From UBA4427 sp046351135 (GTDB lineage Bacteria; Myxococcota_A; UBA9160; UBA4427): a DNA stretch of 64,000 bases. This document shows, piece after piece, positions 34,324-43,566 of this stretch. The stretch's first letter is position 1, and every line of letters begins with the position of its first letter. Location: the NCBI GenBank assembly GCA_046351135.1, contig JAXLZA010000006.1:1-64000 (forward strand), read 5' to 3'. The notes below the pieces were generated by a model, which ran no database searches, was not told where the DNA came from, and was given only the letters and a program-made list of their open reading frames with translations. The translations under genes and the position numbers were made by a program.

Positions 34324-34995
34324 ATGACCGCCCCGGCCCGGAGCGAGCCCCATCTGATCGCCGTCTCCGTCGGAAAGCCGCGCGAGGTCCTCTGGCAGGG
34401 CAAGCCGCTCGTCACCGGCATCTTCAAGTCTCCGGTCGAAGGCCGAGTCGCAGTCGGCCCCCTCGGCCTCGAAGGCGACGGCCAGGCCGACCTCACGGTC
34501 CACGGCGGCGTCGACAAGGCCGTCTACGCCTACGACGCCCACGGCACCGCCTACTGGCGCAGCCAGCTCGGACGCCCCGAGCTCGGCCCCGGCTGCTTCG
34601 GCGAAAATCTGACGTGGACCGGTCTGCCCGAGGGCCAGGTCTTCATCGGGGACCGCTTCCGGATCGGCTCGGCCTGCTTCGAGGTCAGCCAGCCGCGTCA
34701 GCCCTGCATCAAGCTCGCAAAGCGCTTCGAAGATGCGGGCTTCCCCAAGCGCTTTCTCGAGAGCCGACGCGTCGGCTGCTACCTGCGCGTGATCGAGCCG
34801 GGGGACGTCGGTGCGGGTGACCCGATCGAGCGCGTCGCACACGATCCCGCGAGCCTCGACGTCGCGAGCCTCGTCGCGCTCTTCGTCGCGCGCACGCCGA
34901 ACGAGGCGGAGCTCGAGCGCGCGGTGGGGCTGACGGCCCTGGCCGATGCCTGGCGCATCCCGCTGCGCGAGCGACTCGAGGCGCGCCGAGGCTGA
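34324..34995 (+). CDS. MOSC-domain protein (YiiM-like)
   Basis: The 223-residue protein has a MOSC domain, the sulfur-carrier domain of molybdenum-cofactor sulfurases. Its candidate catalytic cysteine is Cys128 in QPRQPCIKL. Other family stretches are VHGGVDKAVYAYD, GCFGENLT and IGDRFRIG. A C-terminal three-helix segment (about 170-223, LVALFVARTPNEAELERAV) matches the 3-alpha domain of YiiM proteins, which reduce N-hydroxylated bases with molybdenum cofactor in E. coli. Whether this protein does the same is inference. It stands just upstream of the aminotransferase-LuxE-LuxC trio, about 57 bases away, and might be co-transcribed. Confidence 0.87.
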   Translation: MTAPARSEPHLIAVSVGKPREVLWQGKPLVTGIFKSPVEGRVAVGPLGLEGDGQADLTVHGGVDKAVYAYDAHGTAYWRSQLGRPELGPGCFGENLTWTGLPEGQVFIGDRFRIGSACFEVSQPRQPCIKLAKRFEDAGFPKRFLESRRVGCYLRVIEPGDVGAGDPIERVAHDPASLDVASLVALFVARTPNEAELERAVGLTALADAWRIPLRERLEARRG

Positions 34996-35052
34996 AGGCC
35001 GCAGCTGCGCGCCCCTCGGCAGCCCCGGCCCCCGGCCTTACACTGCGCCCCC

Positions 35053-36450
35053 ATGCCTCCCTCCCCCCCCGCAGACCCGACGGCGCTCCCGCCGACGCTG
35101 CCGCCCGCCCTCGTCGGTCCCGTCCCCGGCCCCGAGTCGCACCGCCTTGCCGCGCGCCTCGCGCAGGTCGAGAGCCGCAACGTCACCGCCCTCGATCCGG
35201 TCCCGATCTTCTGGGAGCGCGCCCGCCACGCGAACCTCTGGGACGTCGACGGCAATCGCTACGTCGACCTGACCGCCGCCTTCGGCGTCGCGAACGTGGG
35301 CCACGCCCACCCCGACGTCGTGGCCGCCGTGGCCCGCCAGGCGGAGACGCTGCTCCACGGCATGGGCGACGTGCATCCGGCGCGGGTCAAGGTCGAGCTG
35401 CTCGAGCGGCTCGCGGCGACGTATCCCCGCGGCGGCGGGCCGGCGCCGGCGGTGCGGACGGTGCTCTCCACCTCCGGCTCGGACGCGGTCGAGACGGCGA
35501 TCAAGACCGCGATGCTCGCGACCGGACGCGCCGGCATCCTGGCCTTCGAGGGCGCCTATCACGGCCTCTCCCTCGGCGCCCTCGACTGCACCTGGCGACG
35601 CGACTTCAAGGCGCCCTTCGCCGCGCGGCTGCCGGCGGCGACGCGCTTCGCCCGCTACGGCGATCTCGACGACGTGCGGCGCGTGGCGGCGCTGCCGGGC
35701 GAGGCGATCGGCGCGGTGCTGGTCGAGCCGGTCCAGGGACGTGGCGGCGAGCGCGTCCCGCCCGCCGGCTTCCTCTCCGGGCTGCGCGCGCTCTGCGACG
35801 AGCGCGGCTGGCTGCTCGTCGTCGACGAGATCTACACCGGACTGGGTCGCACCGGCGCCCGCTTCGCCTGCGATCACGAGGGCGTCGTCCCCGACCTGCT
35901 CTGCATCGGCAAGGGCCTCGCGTCCGGCATGCCGCTCTCGGCCTGCATGGGCCTCGCCCGCTGCTTCGACGCCTGGCCGCGCTCCACCGGCGAGGCGCTG
36001 CATACCCAGACCTTCCTCGGCCATCCCGCGAGCTGCGCTGCCGCCCTCGCCTCCCTCGACGTGAGCGAGCGGCTGCAGCTGCCCGCCCGCGCGAAGGCGC
36101 TCGGTGCGCGGGCGCTCGAGCGGCTGCGCAGCGCGCTGGCGGGGACGGCGGCGGTGGTCGAGGTGCGCGGCCTCGGGCTCATGCTCGGCATCGAGTGCGC
36201 CGAGCCCGAGCTGGCCCACCGCGGCGCGCAGGCGATGCTCGAGCGGGGCTACGTCCTGCTGCCCTCCGGTCCCGAGGGCCGCGTCCTCTCGCTGACCCCG
36301 CCGCTCACGATCGGCGAGGACGCCCTGCTCGCCGCCTGCGATGCGATCTGCGCGTGGCTCGTCGGCGAGGGCGGGGCGAGCCGGACGGGAAGCGCGGGCG
36401 GGGCCGGGGGAGCAAGCGGTGCGGACGACGCGAAGGGAGCCCGCGCTTGA
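35053..36450 (+). CDS. Class III pyridoxal-phosphate aminotransferase
   Basis: The 465-residue protein is a fold-type I class III aminotransferase like ornithine, GABA or diamine transaminases. STSGSDAVETAIK binds the phosphate, AYHGLSLGAL packs on the ring, VVDEIYTGLGRTG holds the cofactor Asp, and Lys287 in CIGKGLASG forms the Schiff base. HTQTFLGHPASCAAAL is the family's substrate loop. It is the first gene of a coupled trio with LuxE- and LuxC-like genes; its stop overlaps the next start by four bases (TTGA). That suggests its amine or aldehyde substrate is shared with them. The N-terminal 30 residues are Pro-rich and the C terminus is Gly/Ala-rich. Confidence 0.9.
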   Translation: MPPSPPADPTALPPTLPPALVGPVPGPESHRLAARLAQVESRNVTALDPVPIFWERARHANLWDVDGNRYVDLTAAFGVANVGHAHPDVVAAVARQAETLLHGMGDVHPARVKVELLERLAATYPRGGGPAPAVRTVLSTSGSDAVETAIKTAMLATGRAGILAFEGAYHGLSLGALDCTWRRDFKAPFAARLPAATRFARYGDLDDVRRVAALPGEAIGAVLVEPVQGRGGERVPPAGFLSGLRALCDERGWLLVVDEIYTGLGRTGARFACDHEGVVPDLLCIGKGLASGMPLSACMGLARCFDAWPRSTGEALHTQTFLGHPASCAAALASLDVSERLQLPARAKALGARALERLRSALAGTAAVVEVRGLGLMLGIECAEPELAHRGAQAMLERGYVLLPSGPEGRVLSLTPPLTIGEDALLAACDAICAWLVGEGGASRTGSAGGAGGASGADDAKGARA

Positions 36451-37718
36451 AGCCGGTCGCCGACGCGCAGCCGCGCTCCGCTTCCCCTCCGTCGACGGAA
36501 GTCGCGGCGCGCGCGGCAATCGAGTCGGCGCTCCTCGCCTGGATGGCCGAGCCCGACTGGCGGCGGGACGAGCCACGCTTCGAGAGCCTGGCCCTCGCGC
36601 TGTTCCGGTTCCAGTACGCGGCCTGCGAGCCCTATCGACGCTATGCGGACGCGCTCGGCCGGACGCCGGGGAACGTGCTGCAGGCGAACGCGATCCCGCC
36701 GGTGCCGACCGGGGCGTTCAAGGAGTTCGACCTGCGCTGCTTCCCGGCGGAGCGGACGGTGCTCACGTTCCGCACGAGCGGGACCTCGACCGAGCGGCGC
36801 GGCGCGCTCCACCTCGACACCGTCGCGCTCTACGAGGCCTCGCTGCTCGCGAGCCTGAGGCGCTGCTTCCTCACCGACCTCGTCGGCCGTCGCCCGACCA
36901 TGCGCTTCCTCGCCCCGTCGCCTCAGGACGCGCCCGACTCCTCGCTGACCCACATGTTCGCGACGCTCGCCGCGGCGGAGGGCTCGTCGCACAGCGGTTA
37001 CGACCTCACCCGCGACGGCCTCGCCCTCGACCCCCTCGCCCGGGCCGTCGGGGAAGCGCGGCGGGCCGGTGCACCGATCGTGCTCGCCGGGACCTCCTTC
37101 GCCTTCGTGCACTTCCTCGACGCGACTGATGCGGGCGATGCGGGCGGCACCGGCCACGCGCGCGGCGCGCACGCGCAGGCCGACCGCTGGACGCTGCCGC
37201 CGGGCTCGCGCGTGCTCGAGACCGGGGGCTTCAAGGGGCGCAGCCGCGAGGTGCCCCGCGAACGGCTGCGCGCCGCGCTCGCCGCGCGATTCGGGATTCC
37301 GGAGCACGCGATCCTCAACCAGTATGGCATGACGGAGCTCGGCAGCCAGTTCTACGACTCGACGCTGCTCGATCCCGACGGACCGCGGCGCAAGCTCGTG
37401 CCGCCGTGGACACGGGTGCGCTGCGTCGATCCGGACACCGGCCTCGACGTCCCGACCGGCGAGGTCGGCCTGATCGTGATCCACGACCTCGCGAACACCG
37501 GGAGCGTCGCCGCGATCCAGACCGCCGATCTCGGGCGGCTGCTGCCCGCGGCGAGCGGCCCGGAGACGATCGGCTTCGACGTGCTCGGGCGCGCCGCGGG
37601 TGCGGAGCAGCGCGGCTGCTCGATCGCGGTCGATGCGATGCTCGCTCCGCAGGCGGCGCCGGGATCGGATCGACCCTTCGAGGCGGCGAGCCGCGGCGCG
37701 GCGGAGCGATCGCGATGA
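36447..37718 (+). CDS. LuxE/PaaK-like acyl-activating enzyme
   Basis: The 423-residue protein belongs to the LuxE acyl-protein synthetase group within the adenylating superfamily. FRTSGTSTERRG is the nucleotide loop, QYGMTELGSQFYD the adenylate-binding motif, and NTGSVAAIQTADLGRLL the hinge. Cys391 in QRGCSIAVD, near the C terminus, is placed like the acyl-accepting Cys of LuxE. It would activate a fatty or other carboxylic acid as an AMP ester and pass it to LuxC. The TTG start at 36447 overlaps the aminotransferase stop and has AGGGAG eight bases upstream. The stop overlaps the luxC-like start (ATGA). Confidence 0.87.
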   Translation: MKPVADAQPRSASPPSTEVAARAAIESALLAWMAEPDWRRDEPRFESLALALFRFQYAACEPYRRYADALGRTPGNVLQANAIPPVPTGAFKEFDLRCFPAERTVLTFRTSGTSTERRGALHLDTVALYEASLLASLRRCFLTDLVGRRPTMRFLAPSPQDAPDSSLTHMFATLAAAEGSSHSGYDLTRDGLALDPLARAVGEARRAGAPIVLAGTSFAFVHFLDATDAGDAGGTGHARGAHAQADRWTLPPGSRVLETGGFKGRSREVPRERLRAALAARFGIPEHAILNQYGMTELGSQFYDSTLLDPDGPRRKLVPPWTRVRCVDPDTGLDVPTGEVGLIVIHDLANTGSVAAIQTADLGRLLPAASGPETIGFDVLGRAAGAEQRGCSIAVDAMLAPQAAPGSDRPFEAASRGAAERSR

Positions 37719-39013
37719 GCCGACTCGACATCCGATGGCCCGACGAGGCGGCGGAGCGCGTGCGCGCGGCGCAGGGGCGGCTCGAGCGGGCAGGGGCGGC
37801 GCTGCGGGCGCGCTCGCTCCCGAACCGGATCGGCGCGGTCGCGCGGGTGCTCGAGGACTGGACGCGGCCCGACTCGCCGTGGCGGCGCGAGCTCATCGAG
37901 TCGTTCTCGGCGACGAGCCCCTTCAGCCGGGGCACCGTCGCCGAGGGTCTCGAGAGCGCCCTGCGCGCCTGGGATCCCGCGCGCTTCGTCGCGATGGCCG
38001 AGCGCGAGCTCGCGAGCGTCCTCCCCGGCGCGGAGGGCGGTGCACCGTCCCGCGCGCTCGCCCCCTTCGCCTGGACCGCGGTCCTCGCGGGCGGAACGAT
38101 CCCGATGCCGACGCTGCTGACCTCGCTGCTGCCGCTCGTGCTCGGCTCGCCCGTGCTGCTGCGCGAGACGTCGAAGGACCCCGTGACCGGCCGCCTGCTC
38201 GCGCGCTCCCTCGCCGCGCGCGACACCGACCTCGCCCGGGCCTTCGAGCCGATCGAGCTCCCGACGGAGGACGGCGAGGCGCTCGCGGGCTTGCTCTCGG
38301 CGCCGTGCGTCGTCGCGACCGGGGGCGACGACACGATGCGCGCGATCGCGGCGCGGCTGCGCGCCGATCAGCGCTTCGTCGCCTACGGCCATCGAGTCTC
38401 GATCGCCGTCGTGGGCCCCGACACGGCGGGCGCGCTCGAGCCGATCGCCGCCGGGCTCGCCCTCGACGTCGCGCGCTGGGACCAGACGGGCTGCCTCTCG
38501 CCGATCGTCGCCCTGCTCGTCGGGCTCGGGCCGGAGACGCAGCGCGACCTCGCGGCCGCGATCGCCCGCGCGCTCGACGCGCTCTCGACCTCGATGCCCC
38601 GCGGCGAGCTGCCGATCGCGACCCGCGCGCTCCACGCCAGCGAGCGCGCGGAGGCGCGGATGCGCGCCGCGTCCGGGCGCGCGCAGCTCTTCGAGACGCG
38701 CGACGCGCTCGTCGTGCTCGAAGAGGACGCGACGGCCCGACCGGCGCCGCTGCACCGCTTCCTGCGCCTGCTGCCGGTGGCCTCGATCGGCGCGCTCGCG
38801 CCCGCCCTCGAGGCGCTCGGCGCCCCGCTCTCGAACGTCGCGCTCGCGGGCTTCGGATCCGACGCGAAGGGCGAGCTCGCCGCGACGCTCGCGCATCACG
38901 GCGCGTCGCGCGTGACCCGCCCAGGACGGCTGCAGACGCCGCCGGTCGACTGGCCCCGCGACGGATGGCCGCTCTTCGTCCCCCTCGCGCGCTTCGTCTC
39001 GCCCGCCGACTGA
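37715..39013 (+). CDS. LuxC-like acyl-CoA / acyl-protein reductase
   Basis: The 432-residue protein matches the LuxC family, NADPH-dependent reductases that turn an enzyme-bound acyl group into an aldehyde. The candidate nucleophile is Cys260 in QTGCLSPI; the typical family motif has Ser-Pro after a similar cysteine. SLLPLVLGSPVLLRETSKDP and CVVATGGDDTMRAIA are further family stretches. The gene overlaps the LuxE-like gene by four bases and is convergent with the DUF1993 gene. No luciferase luxA or luxB genes are present, so bioluminescence is unlikely. The aldehyde may instead feed the upstream aminotransferase. Confidence 0.86.
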   Translation: MSRLDIRWPDEAAERVRAAQGRLERAGAALRARSLPNRIGAVARVLEDWTRPDSPWRRELIESFSATSPFSRGTVAEGLESALRAWDPARFVAMAERELASVLPGAEGGAPSRALAPFAWTAVLAGGTIPMPTLLTSLLPLVLGSPVLLRETSKDPVTGRLLARSLAARDTDLARAFEPIELPTEDGEALAGLLSAPCVVATGGDDTMRAIAARLRADQRFVAYGHRVSIAVVGPDTAGALEPIAAGLALDVARWDQTGCLSPIVALLVGLGPETQRDLAAAIARALDALSTSMPRGELPIATRALHASERAEARMRAASGRAQLFETRDALVVLEEDATARPAPLHRFLRLLPVASIGALAPALEALGAPLSNVALAGFGSDAKGELAATLAHHGASRVTRPGRLQTPPVDWPRDGWPLFVPLARFVSPAD

Positions 39014-39061
39014 AGCGCCGCGTCGGCCCCGCGCGGGCCGCGGGCCGCGGGCGCGCCGCGC

Positions 39062-39580
39062 TCAGCGCTTCATGCGCATCGCGCCGAGGAAGTCGCCCTT
39101 GCCGAGCGGAACGCCCTTCAGGCGCAGGATGTCGTAGGCCGTCGCGGCGTGGAAGTAGAAGTTCGGGAAGGAGAAGGACAGCACGAAGTCCTCGGCGACG
39201 AAGGGCAGCTTCATGTCGCCCAGCTGGAACAGGACGTCGCGCCCCGCGTGGCGATCGATCGCCGCCGCGGACAAGCCCTTGAGCTTCTCCTGCGCCTCGG
39301 CGACCTGCTTCTGCAGCCCCGCGTAGTCGAGACCGCCGTCCGTCGGCGGGCCGAAGCGCCCGGTCTCGAGGGCCTGGATCGTGCCCAGCGAGTGGTGCAG
39401 GACCGAGACGATCTGGAAGCGGAAGGGCAGCATGTCGGGGGCGAGCCGGAACTCGACGAGCGACTGGAGATCGATACCGGCCGACTGACAGTGGAGCCGG
39501 CCCTTCTCGAGGAAGCCGGCGACGGCTCCCAGAGTCTGCAGGTAGCTGGGCACACAGAGCGCATACAGGGACGTCGACAT
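39062..39580 (-). CDS. DUF1993 family protein
   Basis: The 172-residue protein matches DUF1993, a helical-bundle family related in shape to DinB-like proteins. Typical stretches are PSYLQTLGAVAGFLEKG, LAPDMLPFRFQIVSVLHHS, and the ending NFYFHAATAYDILRLKGVPLGKGDFLG. No metal-binding triad is certain. Function is unknown. GGAGG six bases before ATG 39580 fixes the start over an upstream ATG. It is divergent from the XRE-cupin regulator by about 240 bases. Confidence 0.85.
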   Translation of the reverse strand: MSTSLYALCVPSYLQTLGAVAGFLEKGRLHCQSAGIDLQSLVEFRLAPDMLPFRFQIVSVLHHSLGTIQALETGRFGPPTDGGLDYAGLQKQVAEAQEKLKGLSAAAIDRHAGRDVLFQLGDMKLPFVAEDFVLSFSFPNFYFHAATAYDILRLKGVPLGKGDFLGAMRMKR

Positions 39581-39824
39581 GGGGATCCTCCTCGTGGCCC
39601 TCGACTCTAGACGAGAAAGGCGACGGAAGGCTGCGGCATCGCGTCGCGACCGGCACGACCCGGCACACACGCTCTTCCTTCAGACTGCGGCCCCCGGGCA
39701 GTCCGATGGAACACCGTCACCTCCTACTTGATTCTGCCTATGCTAGCCGCGGTCGAGGGGCGCCCGGGCGTCGATCGATCCCGCCTGCCCCGCGGCTCGG
39801 GGCCGTCCGAGGGAACCTCGCGCC

Positions 39825-40538
39825 GTGTACGACGTTCGGCACGCACTGACCGACATGGCCAACCAGCTGCGGACCTGTCGCGCGCGCGACGGCCTGACGC
39901 TGCAGCAGCTGGCGACGCGCTGCGGCGTCGCCGCCAGCACGATCCACAAGATCGAGTCGCAGCAGATGGTGCCGACGGTCTCCGTGCTGTTGAAGATCGC
40001 GCGCGGGCTGGGGAGACGGCCCGAGGAGCTCGTCCGCGACCGTTTCCGCGACGGCGGCGAGACCGCGGTCGGCCGCGCGGGCGCGGGCGTGGGCGCCTCC
40101 GCTTCGCCCGCGCCGGCGGGGCGAGCGAGGGACGGCGCGGCGAGCGGGTCGGAGGAGGAGGCGCTCTTCGATCGCGGGGTCGGCGCCTGGCGCATCGATT
40201 TCGCCCGGGACCCGGGGTTCGGCGTCCTCTCCCTCGAGTCGAGCCAGCGGGCGATCCTGATCGTCGAGCGCGGCCAGGCCGAGCTCTCGAGCCACCGTCT
40301 GCGGACCCGGCTCGGGTGCGGCGAGTGCGTCGAGCTCCGCGGCGAGCAGTTCACCCTCACGAGCGACGCGACCGACCCGGCGGCGGTCCTGCTGATCGCC
40401 TCGCCCGCCGGGCGCCTCGGCGACGTCCTCGGCCCGCCGAACGCCGCCCCCCGACCGCATCCCCGACCGGCCCCGAAGGCCGCCTCCGCCCCGGCGCGCC
40501 TGCCCCGCTCCAGCAGCCTCGGCCCCGTCGGCGGCTGA
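39825..40538 (+). CDS. XRE-family transcription regulator with cupin-like sensor
   Basis: The 237-residue protein has an XRE helix-turn-helix (about 12-68, LTLQQLATRCGVAASTIHKIE). A flexible Ala/Gly linker follows (about 75-110), then a cupin-like beta domain (about 115-200, RAILIVERGQAELSS and GCGECVELRGEQFTL) and a disordered Pro/Ala tail. This XRE-cupin layout usually senses a small molecule and controls nearby amino acid or lipid genes. The GTG start at 39825 has GAGGGA upstream; an ATG at 39855 lacks a ribosome site. Targets are unknown; the adjacent SUF operon is one possibility, but it has its own Rrf2 regulator. Confidence 0.83.
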   Translation: MYDVRHALTDMANQLRTCRARDGLTLQQLATRCGVAASTIHKIESQQMVPTVSVLLKIARGLGRRPEELVRDRFRDGGETAVGRAGAGVGASASPAPAGRARDGAASGSEEEALFDRGVGAWRIDFARDPGFGVLSLESSQRAILIVERGQAELSSHRLRTRLGCGECVELRGEQFTLTSDATDPAAVLLIASPAGRLGDVLGPPNAAPRPHPRPAPKAASAPARLPRSSSLGPVGG

Positions 40539-40595
40539 GCCGCGCAACCGATCCCCGACCCGATTCATCAATCCCGGCCTGAACTTGTCGCAATC

Positions 40596-40612
40596 AGGAC
40601 AGTTTTGGTCCT
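40596..40612. promoter_or_regulatory. Inverted repeat upstream of the SUF promoter
   Basis: AGGAC and GTCCT form an inverted repeat with a 7-base A/T-rich centre (AGTTTTG). It ends four bases before the -35 hexamer of the SUF operon promoter. It is the best visible candidate for binding by the Rrf2 regulator encoded first in the operon, though other regulators are possible. Confidence 0.4.
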
Positions 40613-40615
40613 CGT

Positions 40616-40644
40616 TTTACAGCACCAGATTGGTCCGATATAGT
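40616..40644 (+). promoter_or_regulatory. Sigma-70-type promoter of the SUF operon
   Basis: TTTACA at 40616-40621 and TATAGT at 40639-40644 are separated by exactly 17 bases. They stand out in an A/T-rich island directly upstream of the rrf2-suf operon, 43 bases before the first start codon. Confidence 0.7.
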
Positions 40645-40686
40645 GCGGCGCGTTTCCCGCCCCGGCCCGATCCGCGAGGAGGCCCC

Positions 40687-41184
40687 GTGTTCCGACTCAG
40701 CAAGACCACCGACTACGGCATCGTCTTGATGGCGCAGCTCGCGAGCGCGCCCGAACGGACCCCGCTGAACGCCCGCGAGCTGGCCCAGTCCGCCGACCTC
40801 CCGATCCCGATGGTGAGCAAGATCCTGAAGGCGCTGGCCCGTGACGGGCTGCTCGTCTCCCAGCGCGGCGCGAAGGGCGGCTACCACCTCGCCCGCCTGC
40901 CCGAGGAGCTGACCGTCTCGGAGATGGTCCGGGTGCTCGAGGGGCCGGTCGCGCTGACGGACTGTGCGATCGGGCCGGCCCATTGCTCCCACGAGTCGCT
41001 CTGCGGCGTCCGCGAGCCATGGCAGCTGATCAACCGCGTCGTCGAGAAGGCGCTGGCCGACGTGACGCTCGCGGACCTCGTGAAGCGCAGGAAGAACGGA
41101 CGCCCGACGAGCGTGAGTCCCGCGCTCCAGATCGAGCGCGCGGTCGGATCGCACGCGGCCGAGTCGCGCGCGGTGGGGGAGTAG
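40687..41184 (+). CDS. Rrf2-family Fe-S regulator of the SUF operon
   Basis: The 165-residue protein is an Rrf2 winged-helix regulator: MFRLSKTTDYGIVLMAQLA, the recognition helix region IPMVSKILKAL, and the wing QRGAKGGYHLAR. Cys93, Cys100 and Cys106 (DCAIGPAHCSHESLC) are the expected [Fe-S] cluster ligands. It is first in the suf operon, as in the 'SUF system regulator' group, and should sense Fe-S status to adjust the operon it leads. A GTG start at 40687 is preceded by GAGGAGG. An inverted repeat beside the promoter is a plausible autoregulatory site. Confidence 0.92.
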   Translation: MFRLSKTTDYGIVLMAQLASAPERTPLNARELAQSADLPIPMVSKILKALARDGLLVSQRGAKGGYHLARLPEELTVSEMVRVLEGPVALTDCAIGPAHCSHESLCGVREPWQLINRVVEKALADVTLADLVKRRKNGRPTSVSPALQIERAVGSHAAESRAVGE

Positions 41185-41188
41185 CCCG

Positions 41189-42730
41189 ATGTCGAGCCCC
41201 GAGACGAAGATGCGAACGAGCGAGGCCGCCACGAGCGCAGCGGCCTCCGCCCCCGGCTCCGCGAGCGCGCGACCGAAGGCGAACGCCGAGCTCGAGCGCC
41301 TCGCGAAGCAGGACTACAAGTACGGCTTCGTGACCGAGATCGAGGAGGACCGCATCGCGCCGGGCCTGACGGAGGACGTCGTCCGCCTGATCTCGAAGAA
41401 GAAGAACGAGCCCGACTGGCTGCTCGACTACCGGCTCAAGGCCTTCCGTCGCTTCCGCGAGATGCTCGCGGAGAACGCCGACGGGCCGGCCTGGGCCAAC
41501 GTCCACCATCCGAAGATCGACTTCGACGCGATCGTCTACTACTCGGCCCCGAAGCAGAAGAAGAAGGTCGAGAGCCTCGACGAGATCGACCCGCAGCTGC
41601 GCGAGACCTACGGCAAGCTCGGCATCTCCCTGCTCGAGCAGAAGCGGCTCCACGGCATCGCCGTCGACGCCGTCTTCGACAGCGTCTCCGTCGCCACGAC
41701 CTTCAAGGCCGAGCTCGAGAAGAAGGGCATCCTCTTCTGCTCCTTCTCGGAGGCCGTCGCCGAACATCCCGAGCTCGTGCGCAAATACCTCGGCAGCGTC
41801 GTGCCGTACTCGGACAACTTCTACGCCTGCCTGAACGCGGCGGTCTTCAGCGACGGCTCCTTCGCCTACATCCCGAAAGGGGTGCGCTGCCCGATGGAGC
41901 TCTCGACCTACTTCCGCATCAACGCGGCCGGGACGGGCCAGTTCGAGCGGACGCTGCTCGTCGCCGACGAGGGCGCCTACGTCAGCTACCTCGAGGGCTG
42001 CACCGCCCCGCAGCGCGACGAGAACCAGCTCCACGCCGCCGTCGTCGAGCTCGTCGCCCTCGACCGGGCCGAGATCAAGTACTCGACGGTCCAGAACTGG
42101 TATCCGGGCAACGCCGAGGGCGTCGGCGGGATCTACAACTTCGTGACCAAGCGCGGCGCCTGCCGCGGCTTCCGCTCGAAGATCTCCTGGACCCAGGTCG
42201 AGACCGGCTCCGCGATCACCTGGAAGTACCCGTCCTGCCTGCTGATCGGCGACGAGTCCGTCGGCGAGTTCTACTCCGTCGCGATGACGACGAACCGACA
42301 GCAGGCCGACACCGGCACGAAGATGATCCACATCGGGAAGAACACGAAGAGCACGATCATCTCGAAGGGCATCAGCGCCGGCCGCGGCAACCAGAGCTAC
42401 CGCGGTCTGGTCAAGATCGGACCGAAGGCGACGGGCGCGCGCAACTACAGCCAGTGCGACTCGCTGCTGATGGGCGACCAGTGCGGCGCCCACACGTTCC
42501 CCTACCTCGACGTCGCCAATCCGACCGCGACCGTCGAGCACGAGGCGACGACCTCGAAGATCAGCGACGACCAGCTCTTCTTCTGCCGCCAGCGCGGCAT
42601 CAGCGAGGAAGACGCGATCTCGATGATCGTGAACGGCTTCTGCAAGGAAGTCCTGCGCGAGCTCCCGATGGAGTTCGCGGTCGAGGCCCAGAACCTGCTG
42701 TCCGTGAGCCTCGAAGGCTCGGTCGGCTGA
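41189..42730 (+). CDS. sufB: Fe-S cluster assembly protein SufB
   Basis: The 513-residue protein is SufB, the scaffold of the SufBCD complex on which clusters are built. Hallmarks are DYKYGFVTEIEEDRIAPGL near the start, YFRINAAGTGQFERTLLVA, EGCTAPQRDENQLHAAVVEL and RGISEEDAISMIVNGFCKE at the end. The first 35 residues are an extra Ser/Ala-rich extension. The start is four bases after the rrf2 stop with GGGGGAG upstream, so it is co-transcribed and probably coupled. It acts in the cytoplasm with SufC and SufD. Confidence 0.97.
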   Translation: MSSPETKMRTSEAATSAAASAPGSASARPKANAELERLAKQDYKYGFVTEIEEDRIAPGLTEDVVRLISKKKNEPDWLLDYRLKAFRRFREMLAENADGPAWANVHHPKIDFDAIVYYSAPKQKKKVESLDEIDPQLRETYGKLGISLLEQKRLHGIAVDAVFDSVSVATTFKAELEKKGILFCSFSEAVAEHPELVRKYLGSVVPYSDNFYACLNAAVFSDGSFAYIPKGVRCPMELSTYFRINAAGTGQFERTLLVADEGAYVSYLEGCTAPQRDENQLHAAVVELVALDRAEIKYSTVQNWYPGNAEGVGGIYNFVTKRGACRGFRSKISWTQVETGSAITWKYPSCLLIGDESVGEFYSVAMTTNRQQADTGTKMIHIGKNTKSTIISKGISAGRGNQSYRGLVKIGPKATGARNYSQCDSLLMGDQCGAHTFPYLDVANPTATVEHEATTSKISDDQLFFCRQRGISEEDAISMIVNGFCKEVLRELPMEFAVEAQNLLSVSLEGSVG

Positions 42731-42792
42731 CCCGAAGACCGGCTCGCATCGACCCCGAGCGAGACCCGAGAAAGGCCCGAGAGAGCTCCGCC

Positions 42793-43562
<770 letters not shown>

Positions 43563-43566
<4 letters not shown>

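Noticed and set aside
35053..39013. Bioluminescence operon
   Set aside because: LuxE- and LuxC-like genes are present but luciferase subunits luxA and luxB are absent, as are luxD and luxG, so light production is not supported.
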